DNA of 64,000 bases from Argyresthia goedartella (Eukaryota > Arthropoda > Insecta > Lepidoptera > Argyresthiidae): assembly GCA_949825045.1 (NCBI GenBank), contig OX463815.1, positions 21,321,231 through 21,385,230 on the forward strand, in the 5' to 3' direction. The translations under genes were made by a program, and so were the position numbers. Under the pieces are notes generated by a model. That model worked only from the letters and a program-made list of their open reading frames with translations. It did no database searches and had not been told where the DNA came from. Numbering within the stretch: the first letter of the stretch is position 1; each line of letters opens with the position of its first letter. Positions 20,731 through 30,090 of the stretch are shown here, in pieces.

Positions 20731-22040
20731 GAGTTCGGTCCTCGTGAGTACACGATGATGTTACGTGCGTACTTTTTAGCTGGAGAGAGTCTGTCAGCGG
20801 TTCGAAGGCTCTATCAAGAGCTCTACCCTAATTGGAGGTTTCCGGATGAGTCTACATTTTCATATTCATATTCATATTCATATTCTTTATTGCACAGAAA
20901 TCTTAATAGTAAGGTAACAAAACATTTTATGAGCAAAGGCGAGCTTATCTCTAAAGAGAGATTTCTACCAGCAAACCTAGGCAGGACAGGAAAAATAGTG
21001 CAACAGGAGAGTCCTAGTGCGCAATAAAACTGTACACATCTAATTGTTTACAACTAAAACATAATAATGTAATAAATGATGTACACTAAATAAAATACAA
21101 AAGCAAAAAATAAAATATATATCAAACATATACTACTTATATATACATATATAAAAATACCTATCACGAAAGAGAAAGGAAATGCTCTTTCAATCTTGTC
21201 TTAAAAGTGAAAATTGAGGGACTATCTCTAATAGCGCAGTGCGTTCCACAGTCGGATCGCCGTTAACCTAAACGAGTGTTATGCCGAGGAGTAGAAAGAA
21301 GAGACATCGTGTGGGATCTCCGGTTGCTATGCCTGGAGGAAATAAACTCGAAACGTTCTCGAAGATATGAGGGGTAGCGGGGATTTCGCAAAATGTTGAA
21401 CAGATAGGAGAGAACGTGCATATCACGACGAAGGCGGATCGGAAGCCACCCCAACTCCTTGCGATACTTTGAGACATGGTCATACTTGCGCAGCCCGAAG
21501 ACAAACCGAATCCCGAGGTTTTGAAGTCGTTCGAGTTTGTTCAGTTGTTCTTCGTTCGACCCGATCCAGAAAACATCCGCATAGTCGATTAAAGGTAGTA
21601 GGAGGGACTGGGCAAGGGTGATTTTAGTCTGCTGCGGCAGGAAGTGCTGCAATCTCCGTAGAGAGTGAAATGACGCAAAGACTCGTCTGCTGACCTCACA
21701 AACATGGGGCGGCCAGGACAACAATTTATCCAATACAACCCCAAGATTCTTGGCCTTCTCGCTGTATGAAGTTATGTTACCATCATACACTATAGGGTCG
21801 ACGGGAATTTTCTGAACTAGGTTATGAGAGTGACGAGTACCCAAAATCATGGCCTGCGATTCGCCCGGGTTGACAAGCAGACCATTTCTACGAGTGTACC
21901 AAATTTCATTGGATTACGGACAATTTTCTGAACCCCTTCATGGTCAAGCTAGAGGTAGACCGACGTACAACAACTACGATGATGTACTCGATTGGTTCGA
22001 TTGTATATTAGAGGCACAAAATTTCTGCTCTGGTAGTCCA
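20731..22040 (+). pseudogene. DUF4817-type transposase N-terminus, split by a LINE
   Basis: The first piece (20,731-20,859) reads EYTMMLRAYFLAGESLSAVR and RRLYQELYPNWRFPDE, matching the N-terminal helical domain (DUF4817-like) of insect Tc1/mariner-type transposases. The second piece (21,883-22,040) continues with RVYQISLDYGQFSEP and ends in DDVLDWFDCILEAQ. A 1,023-bp LINE fragment with a 5-bp duplication (cattt) separates them, and removing it joins the pieces in frame. The second transposon at 63.2 kb shows the same layout (GENLYEARRLYE, then LDYGQF). The HTH and DDE catalytic domains are absent, so it is a relic. Confidence 0.75.
20860..21882 (-). mobile_element. 5'-truncated LINE fragment nested in the transposase
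   Basis: The minus-strand insert ends 3' in a tcatat microsatellite (20,860-20,885) next to ttattgcac, the same style of end as the CR1-type LINE at 5160. It is flanked by cattt at 20,855-20,859 and 21,883-21,887. It holds only the reverse transcriptase C-terminus (thumb and tail), from VNPGESQAMILG (about 21,880) through LGVVLDKLLSWPPHV and LLPLIDYADVFW to a stop at 21,263. A further tail (SPSIFTFKTRLKEHF) in shifted frames runs to about 21,170. It is a dead-on-arrival insertion. Confidence 0.85.
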
Positions 22041-22045
22041 GAAAA

Positions 22046-22073
22046 AAATCTCTATGCCATGGCATAGAGATTT
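22046..22073. repeat. Perfect 28-bp palindrome
   Basis: The arm aaatctctatgccat is followed directly by its reverse complement with no spacer, centred on ccatgg. It lies just after the transposase relic. No known element boundary is evident. Confidence 0.85.
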
Positions 22074-22089
22074 ATATGCATGCATACAG

Positions 22090-22620
22090 TTGGTAGAACG
22101 GCGCAGGACACGAGAAAAATGTCCATCACAGGGAAATAAATAAACTTCTTTAATGACATTCTTAGCATCTTCCTCTTCCTCGAAGAGACCAAAGGTTTTT
22201 CTGAACTCATTTGGTATTACGACGTCCTTCAGATTTCTAAATTAAGTAAGAGGTACTCCTAGGGCCTTGGTTTGAGTGCGATAGCATGAACTCTCCATGG
22301 ACTTGAAAGGCGGCGCTTCAGTTAAGGGGTGTTGGCCATTATCTCTGTACAATCTTCGAGATTCTTAGCAAATTTTTGTAATTGGGGTGAATTCTGTTTT
22401 CGATCTCTTCTTATATCTAAATTTTTCGTAGCGTTTAACGTTGTCTACATAGCTTCATGTGATGTATGAGGGACGGACCTTTAAATACATGGGTAGGATC
22501 ATCTTCTGCCAGAGTGACCGTGGCTTAACAAGCATTTTTAGTGCAAAGTAACGCTGCTCCGCCACCCATTTGTGTCTGTTCTCTTCGAAGGGTAATTGTA
22601 TAAATTAGATTAGAATTAGA
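22090..22620 (-). pseudogene. Unrecognised degenerate coding remnants
   Basis: Three minus-strand stretches look like decayed protein. About 22,600-22,470 encodes HKWVAEQRYFALKMLVK and LWQKMILPMYLKVRPS. About 22,400-22,350 encodes HPNYKNLLRISKIVQ. About 22,240-22,080 encodes LKDVVIPNEFRKTFGLFEEE and FPCDGHFSRVLRR. The frames differ and stops intervene. I do not recognise the family. They share orientation with the remnant at 16.3-16.7 kb and lie between the same inverted motif arrays. Confidence 0.35.
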
Positions 22621-22763
22621 ACTAATAGGTACGTACCTCTTAGCATGTAATGCACATTTAATAACACTAGGAAAGTCAAAAATAAATTCGTCCCTGAAAA
22701 ATTATATGCATATTGCGTGTTTTCGTCGCGTTAATCATCAAAGAGTATTTAATTTACTACGTA

Positions 22764-22767
<4 letters not shown>

Positions 22768-22802
<35 letters not shown>

Positions 22803-22821
22803 GTATATATATATTTATATA
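22768..22821. repeat. (TA)n microsatellite
   Basis: About 31 bases of uninterrupted TA repeat are followed by an imperfect tgtatatatatattta extension. Confidence 0.95.
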
Positions 22822-23359
22822 TTTTTTTTGAAAAAGTGTCACATATTGACACGTTTTGAAATGTGACAAAGCAAATAGGGTGTACCTCTTTGGGTCTCTA
22901 TTAAAGTAGGTTGTCCGGCGTAGGTTATACGGCGACGATGATGGTTACATCATTTTACAACATACTTTATATAAATAGGTAGTATTAGATAGTAGGTAAC
23001 TGACACTGATCCTTGAACCACAGCTACCCAACGACTGATTAGCAATACCTAAGCAAATGAAAGCAAACCAACCTTTCGAAAATACAGCCTACAGAGGAGT
23101 TTGTTTTTTAAATAAACAAGTTAAAAAGACAATATGACGAGCATTCGCAAGAATTGCAAAATAGTGGAACAGGTTTTTTATGGTCACGCACAATATCTTA
23201 CTAGTCTTTTGTTTAAATCCTTCTGATGACGCCTCGAAACCCTTTAAAACGCATCTTACGCGCTATCTTGCTCATCATAAATCATCAGAGCTGGTAACAG
23301 ATAACAGGTAAGTAGTGCAGAGGGTGTGAGGCACCCGCGCAAGGTCGTTATCGGTGTAA
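22822..23359. other. Non-coding spacer
   Basis: It contains a small inverted pair (gtgtcacatattgacac, near 22,837). No gene is recognised. Confidence 0.45.
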
Positions 23360-23585
23360 AAAATTTAGTCTAGCGGATAGTGACCCTGCCTACGAAGCTG
23401 ACGGTCCTGGGATCAAATCCCGGTAAGGGAAAATCATTGTGTGATGAACATGAATATTTGTTTCTTAGTCTTAAATGTTTCTATGTATTTACATAAACAT
23501 ATCGTCGTCTATGACCCAAGCCTTGTTGAGTTTAGTGTGGGCCTAGTTCGATTTGTGTTAGATTGTCCTCTGATAGTAATTTAAT
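23360..23585 (+). mobile_element. tRNA-derived SINE
   Basis: The head shares gaccctgcctacgaagctga with the 19.66-kb SINE (gacgctgcctacgaaacc there). It has a degenerate box B (gggatcaaatccc) and a matching body (gatgaac, atatttgtttc, then gtcgtctatgacccaagcc). It is an older member of the same family. No clean duplication was resolved. Confidence 0.7.
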
Positions 23586-23839
23586 TAAATTCATTCAATT
23601 TAATTTAACAAAGATTCAAGCACAGTAGTTGCGGTGCTGTGCGCTATTGTTATATTTGATTCCACTTGTTAATAGTCGTTATGGACTACAGTCATGCCTA
23701 CTTCTACACATGCACAAATATGACTTCATAATGTACAGGTAGGGCGACTCCTATCGTTGATGCTGTACACTTACAACAATATTTTACCATTGAGAGGGAA
23801 GCACCTGTCAATCAAAAAAGATTATGAATAACTGGCCAA
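23586..23839. other. Spacer, nothing recognised
   Basis: AT-rich stretch with no gene or element that I can support. Confidence 0.4.
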
Positions 23840-24260
23840 ATGTGTGCCACCCCGAGTTGGAAATGGCGTGAAGGACAATGGGTAAAGTCCTCGACTGTAC
23901 CTTTAAATTAAATATCTATAACTTGTTTCGCTTTGCTGAGTAGTAATAAAATGGAGAGGTTGCCTGAGTTGGGAATACTTTAGAACAGTAGATTGGCTGA
24001 GCTGGGAAAACCCCATTTATGGGGTAATTAATATTTAAATTGGCTAGTGAGAAGTTTTTGTAGATTGCTGAGGCAGTAGTTTCGTCATGTTCTTTGTTTA
24101 GACAGGATTGGCTCTCTGGAAAAACTTTCGTTGACAGCACTGATTTTGGCCCAAGCTGACACTGACAAGCATTTTGGCCCAAGCTGAAGGGTCCAAAAGC
24201 TCCAAAAACACATCAATATTGCACAGCCACAGCCAATTCAGCTGAAAACAATGAGCTGGC
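23840..24260. repeat. Array of GGCTGAGTTGGGAA-like motifs (right array)
   Basis: Motif copies include ccgagttggaaatgg, gcctgagttgggaata, ggctgagctgggaaaa and two ttttggcccaagctga units 26 bp apart (near 24,143 and 24,169). They run opposite to the array at 15,607-15,785. Minus-strand open frames here are short and partly made of the repeats, so I do not call a gene. Confidence 0.55.
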
Positions 24261-24344
24261 CCCCTATCACGCAAAAATAGTGTTTGAATATTGGATTCAT
24301 GAGGGGTTAAAGTATAATGCTGTACCACTGTCACCCACATATGG

Positions 24345-25629
24345 CGTGATGATATGGGGGAGGACCTTTCATGCCAACTTTTCTTTCAATGCCCAATTTT
24401 TATGATTTCATGCAAAAATTCTGGAATGCCAACTTTTTTTCTTTGCTAGGATTTTGCGCCTTAGTTACTTTCTTACGATACCTTCAACTGTCCTTGGTTT
24501 CAACTAACATACTTAATTGAAAAAAAAAATGCGATGAGATTAGTTTAAAATCCGTTTGGGGTAATTAAATGTGCTGAGATTTCATTTTGTATCTTCATGT
24601 CCTCCTCATCCTCATTTATTACACTACCGATAAGATTTTTTAGGTTCAATCGGATTATGCGCCGAAATTGGAAGCCTTCACTGAAAATCTGTTTGTCTTT
24701 AGAGCGCTCTTAGTGGGGGAACAGTTTTAAAAACGTTTGATAACTGGCGTCTCGAACGTATCTGAGGCGATTTAAAAAAAAAGTATATTTCTTCTTTCTG
24801 TTTCAGGGTCCTCAGTGAGAAATCACATTATATTATGTACCTGTTTCAGATTGCATGAATTCATTCATTTGCTGAATAATATTTATTATTTTAACTTATC
24901 AAATTAAATCCTTTTATAACGTCCCCATTCCAAATATAATTGAAAAAAAAAACTTATTCTGCTCCACTCTTTTCCTATAAAAATCTGTTTGTCCTTCCTA
25001 TGCCCTTGATTATAAAAGCGTGAACTGGCGCCTGTTTAGATGAATTATTTTCAAATTGAGTACAGGATATATACGTTTAGATACTGTTATATAATAAAAA
25101 TAATATAATCCTAAAATATCAAACCACAGCAAAACTAAATTTAATTAAAATACATGTCCACGTTTGCGCTAGTCTGTGTTATATGTGTGTTACAGCGATG
25201 TTTGATGATGTTTGATTGATTGTTGTTTGTTGAACGCATGTTTCTAGTTTCTTCACCTCTACCATACTGTACGCTACTGCCAAGCTAACAAAATAACAAC
25301 GCAGCCATATTATTTATTTATTTTATTACGGACATCAACACAAAACAGTAAAAAGATTACAACAACAATTAGAACACTGAACCAAGTTAATAACAGATGT
25401 TCACCGAAATATAAGTATATGTCTATAAACATAGGATGTTTTGCTCATACCAAATTAAAAATAATTATATGAAAAAAATTAATCTGACAAATTATGTTGG
25501 TACGTATGGAAAATGTGTTGAGTTTGAGAGTGATGTGTGCTATGTGGAGTGTATATTATATAGTAATGGAGGAAAAGTGAGATGTGGCCCTAAAGTTTTT
25601 CGGAAGGTGAGGAGGGGGTAGAGGAGGGG
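24345..25629. other. AT-rich non-coding stretch
   Basis: No gene is supported. A local direct repeat (tgccaacttttcttt / tgccaactttttttct) lies at about 24,373 and 24,427. Poly-A runs occur near 24,520, 24,775 and 24,944. Confidence 0.5.
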
Positions 25630-26395
25630 ATCATCACCATCATAATCATACCCAGCCGACAACCCACTGCTGGGCATAGGCCTCTTCTCTAAAGCGCCAA
25701 TCTCCCCGGTCCTGTACCAATCGCACCCAGTGGAATCCCGACGACTTGATGATATCATCGGACCATCGGGCTGGTGGTCTGCCCACAGGTCTTGTCGCTC
25801 CCCATGGTCACCAATCTGTGACTGCTTTGGTCCACAGTCCGTCTTCCCGTCTAGCCAAGTGTCCCGCCCATCTTCACCGTAATCTCGTTATCCGTTTGCC
25901 TTCATCTGCAACCTTCCGCCGTATTTCGATTATTGGCACACGGTCAACGAGAGAGATACCCAACATGGAACGCTTGATCTTTGTTTGTGCTACTTTTATA
26001 CAAAGCATAAGTGCATTATGCTTTGTGAGCGTCCATGTTTCGGCTTCATAGGTGAGGATGGGCAAGACACATTGGTTATACCTTGGTCGTCAGGCATTGT
26101 GGGAGTGAGGATTTGAAGACATGTATGGCTTGTACACACACATTGCCAACAATTATGGCATATTTAGTGGGCGATTCGTCATGATCTTGGTCTTGGACAT
26201 GTTCATCCTGAGACCGACTTTTAGGGAAGCTTTGTGCGTTTCTGCGAGCATATGTTGTAGATCTGAGAGGCATTCGGCGACGAGTCTGAGATCATCCGCA
26301 AACCTGAGCTACGACATGCGTGCCCCGTCAATGTTGACGCCTCTCCCACTCCAATCCAACGTCTTTATAATGTCCTCCAAATTTATAGATCCCAT
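25630..26395 (-). pseudogene. RTE-like LINE reverse transcriptase, C-terminal remnant
   Basis: The minus strand encodes the RTE-type palm motif LRFADDLRLVAE (near 26,300), KVGLRMNMSKTKIM (near 26,200), PILTYEAETWTLTK (near 26,060), RSMLGISL and GHLARREDGLW, and then the Arg/Pro-rich GRPPARWSDD tail (near 25,770) ending near 25,640. Stops and frameshifts break it near 26,140 and 26,070. The order is that of the RTE clade, whose domesticated-looking copies are often mis-annotated as craniofacial development protein. The 3' end is marked by the catcatcaccatcat tract at 25,630. Confidence 0.85.
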
Positions 26396-26945
26396 TTTAG
26401 GATAAATAACTCAGGAGTACCACAAGGGAGTGTATTAGGACCATTACTGTTCCTAATATGTCAATGCTCTTCCAAAATCCACCTAACATAACTGCCTGCA
26501 ATTTTGTGATTGCACCACGTTATTGTTACAGTGTTAAAAATAAGATAACTCTCAAAACGTAATTAATACTGCGCTTCGGGACATTATAAAATAAATCTTT
26601 AATTTATAGATTAATATTAAGAAAACCAAATTTTTACAATTTTTCTCATACAATTCTAATGCGTACCCTATTTCTATTAGTTATAACAACGAAACAATTC
26701 CGAAGTTGACAATTTTAAATTCTTAGGCATCACAATTGATAAAAATCTAATCGGTGTGTAACAAAATAAATCGCTTCGTGTATGCTCTCTACAAATTGAG
26801 GCAAACTGTCTCTATTGAAGCCGCTCTAATGGTCTACCACGGTTATGTCTCCTCAGTACTCAGCTGTGGTCTGATCCTGTGGGGATATTTGGTGGAGGTT
26901 GGCAGGGCTTTCAAAATTCAAAAAAAAGAAACTCCCACAGATTGA
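26396..26945 (+). pseudogene. CR1/Jockey-like reverse transcriptase remnant, plus strand
   Basis: It starts with NSGVPQGSVLGPLLFLI (motif B, near 26,411), is then heavily degraded, and resumes with FKFLGITIDKNL (near 26,718) and NRFVYALYKLRQTVSIEAAL (near 26,766), followed by SCGLILWG (near 26,865). The last parts align with the CR1-type LINE at 5-9 kb (LLGITIDKNL, then YGVLLWG). The YADD region has been lost to mutation or deletion. It directly abuts the RTE remnant, which runs the opposite way. Confidence 0.75.
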
Positions 26946-27059
26946 TTTTTAAATAACTTTTAAAAATTGCTTGTGCTTACTTAAATTGCTTGTGCTAACT
27001 TATACAAATATTACAATATTAGTTATTATGATTAATAAGCAGGAATATATAATTAAAAA

Positions 27060-27920
27060 ACTAATAACTGCAAGGTCTGCGTTGAGCTAGATTAACCCCA
27101 TATAGTCCCGTCATTTAAGTAACCTTGAATATTGTAATATCCCTTTTCAAAATCTCTTGGGGTATCTTATTATAGTAGAGAATGCACTGACCCTTGAAAT
27201 AATTGCTAACCATCGCGAGTCTGAACGGAGGCGCAATTAGTCTGTGATTATTTCTTAGGTTAACATTTCAGCTATCGCTAAGTTTGAAAAATGTTGTAAG
27301 GTTCTTGCGTACATACATTATATTTTCGAAAATAAATTGACTAGCTACAGTTAGTATGTTAATTTCTTTAAGAAGCTCTCTTCAGGAGTCTGTTCGATTT
27401 TAAATTATAAATTGCTGGAGTAGCTCTTTTCTGTAAAATAAAAATAGTTGGAATATCCGCTGCTTTCCTCCACAACAAGATACTTATAGGACATGACACT
27501 ATGAAAGTTACTAAAATATACTAGCCTAGATAAAGCCAGTGTTGCCACATCCCTGTTTTGTCTGATGTGGCTATATCTAGGCTAGGTTGTACAGCAAAAG
27601 CTACAGAGCTCAATCTTCCAGCTATAGACGATATATGAGGACCCCACTGCAATTGTGAATCTATATTAATACCCAAGAATTTAGTCGACTGTACCAGGTC
27701 TAAAGGCTCGTCATTCATTAAAATACTTAAAGTGGGATCCTTTCTGACAGTGGGTAGCGAGAATTTTACACATTTTCTTTTTTTAGGATTTAACAGCAAA
27801 TTATTGGTAGTAAACCACTTAAGAACTAGCGTGATTGCTTTGCTAAAATCGTCAAAATTGTTCTGGATTCTGCACATCTTAAAATTAAGTGAAGTATCAT
27901 CCGCAAACAAAACAGTATCA
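27060..27920 (-). pseudogene. Jockey/CR1-like reverse transcriptase remnant, minus strand
   Basis: It begins inside the catalytic motif (VLFADDTSLNFKM, near 27,915). It continues through LNPKKRKCVKFSLP, STKFLGINIDSQLQWGPHIS and LSSVAFAV to a stop at 27,521. A degraded C-terminal tail follows in other frames, with ILLWRKAADI, NRLLKRAS and RNNHRLIAPP, ending near 27,060. It is truncated on both sides. Confidence 0.75.
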
Positions 27921-28214
27921 CATAAGTTTTTTTACAAAAAAGGCAAGATCATTGATCAATGATGTAATTATCTGCGCTATGCCTATTTTAATATGTACAT
28001 TTAATTAGGTTTTGTTGTGTGTAACCCTAATAAATGATGGCATCATTTGCGCTAGTTATAGTCATACAGACAGTTTCAGAAACGATCTTTAAATTTTAAA
28101 GCCACTCAAAACTCTGAACGTGTCAGTTCCATATATATAACTAGACCTGAATGTGTTGAAAAGTTTGGCTATTACTTTTACCCGTAGCCTACCCAGTACA
28201 GTTACACATTCAAA

Positions 28215-28800
28215 GAAATCCCCCTGAAGGTGGTAGATGAGATTCGGGACCTTGGAGTTATTCAAGATAGTAGGCAAGCTTACGACAAGCATATTGATGG
28301 CATTATAAAAAGAGAAAATAAGGCTTTGGGTTTTCTTATAAGAACCTGCTCTCAGTTTACACTTATTAAGGTTATTAAAATCTTGTATTTTGCTTATGTA
28401 CGTAGCATCCTCGAGTATTGTTCACAGGTTTGGAACCCTCGATATGAAATTTGCATAGATAGGATTGAGTATATGTAAAAGACACTATACACTCCCCCTA
28501 CAAGAGAGACGACGAATTGCTGACGTTGTACTCATTTGCAAAATTGCACAAGGTGAAATTGACTCCCCGCAGCTTCTTGAACACATCAAAATCAAAGTCC
28601 CCAATAGAACTAATAGACATCCTATTTATCTAGACATATCTTTCAGTTTCACGAATTATAGACAAAACTTCTTTTTCAGCAGAGCGGTAGCTACATTCAA
28701 CGGTTTGGTCGATATCCCCGACCTTGATTTATTCCACTCAAAACCGCAAAGAGTTAAGAAACTCCCGACAAAGCGCTGGTTTACTGCGTTAGCATCTTAA
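28215..28800 (+). pseudogene. LINE reverse transcriptase C-terminus, plus strand
   Basis: It reads KVVDEIRDLGVIQDS, IKRENKALGFLIRTC, AYVRSILEYCSQVWNP and then, after a stop at 28,478 and a small deletion, PLQERRRIADVVLICKIAQG and FFFSRAVATFNGL. It ends at a TAA at 28,800. This is the thumb-to-tail part of a Jockey-like ORF2. The AT-rich sequence to about 29,160 may be its 3' UTR. Confidence 0.75.
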
Positions 28801-29460
28801 ACTAATTAAATTGTTATTAGGTAATATTATTTCTATCGCATTTTTATTTTTTTGTATATTATGTTTTTTTTCCTATAACTTACAGTTCTGTCTTTTTGTA
28901 CCTATAATTTCATGTTAATTATTATGATTAAATTTATAAGTCTTGTCAATTAAACGTTATACATGCTTTATGTACAATGTTGTGAATCAGAAGAACTATA
29001 TTTAAAAATTTTCTCCGTTTAACTGCAAGCAAGCAGTTTTGTTTTTTTAGCTTCTAGATGCGAGAACACATTAATGGTTATAAGTTATTATATAAGTTTA
29101 TTTATAGAGTGTGTAAAACTCTTTGTTCTCCTATTTTTTTATTTTTTTTTTATTTTTATAAAACTTGGGTCTTATTTCTGAGTACATATCGTTCATGACA
29201 GTTCATACGCCTTGACGTTACGCCCCTCAGCGTTTTGCGGGGTTTCAAATTTTTTTTTTATTGTGCAACTCAATGTATCACGTGTGACATCGCGCGACTG
29301 GAGTGCAATATAGTCTAATGTGAAAGTGGTCTTAGAATCAATGCGTATCAGAGCGACATTTGCACTCATGACATAGAGGTCTAGCCCATCACCAGAGCTA
29401 TGGAGATTTTATATCAACAATAGATAACTTCCTTACAACATTATATTTTTCTGTAGGTAC
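28801..29460. other. AT-rich non-coding DNA
   Basis: Probable LINE 3' UTR at the start (T-rich runs near 29,130-29,150), then unassigned sequence. No gene is seen. Confidence 0.4.
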
Positions 29461-29463
29461 TTA

Positions 29464-29583
29464 CAGCTTGGCAATTTAATGTAGAAATTAAATAATGGCA
29501 ACATTCGTGCTCTTAAAAGTTATGGTGAGCTAATTTTTCATTTATATTATTATTATTTGTTTCTATGTTGAATTGCCAAGCTG
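29464..29583. repeat. Small inverted-repeat element (about 120 bp)
   Basis: cagcttggcaattt at 29,464-29,477 pairs with gaattgccaagctg at 29,570-29,583 (13 of 14), and pairing continues inwards imperfectly. The size and form fit a small MITE or a foldback remnant. Confidence 0.5.
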
Positions 29584-29810
29584 AATGTTTTAAAAGTTGC
29601 TCCGTAGGTACCCGCAAATGAACCAACAGACAAAGAGTTGCCAGATAATCCCGCATTGCATTTAAGGGTCCATAAACAGGGCCACAACACGCCCGTAACG
29701 ATGTAAGACAGTTTTGTGCCCGTGTTAACAGTTACAATCCTCTACGACGATTAGGTAGCGAACGAGCAGTGTTGCCAGAGCTGAGTCAACATTTTCCTCA
29801 TTAGGATATT

Positions 29811-30090
29811 TATAGAATTACAAGATTCAAGTCATCTTTTCGTCCCTTAGAAAGGCAATTAAAAACGCAAAGGAAACAGCCAAAAAATCAAAAAATCTTT
29901 GCTTCAGTAAGTGATTCAGTTCTTAGAACCATACAGGTAGAACCAAAAAGCTCAAGGACGACGTTGGTTCTACCTGTATGGTTCTATGGAGTAAAGCACT
30001 TACTGAACCATTTTTTTTTAGCTGTTTCTATTGCGTTTCTAATTGCCATTCTAAGGGAGGAACAGATGACTTGAATTTTGTAATTCTATA
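29811..30090. mobile_element. Foldback (hairpin) element, 280 bp
   Basis: The two halves are imperfect reverse complements over about 130 bp each. The outer ends tatagaatta and taattctata match exactly. Mid-arms share ttcaagtcatc / gatgacttgaa and cttagaa.ggcaatt / aattgcc.ttctaag. The inner 21 bases (29,925-29,945 and 29,965-29,985, agaaccatacaggtagaacc and onward) are perfect. The loop is about 19 bases. It has no coding capacity. Confidence 0.8.
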
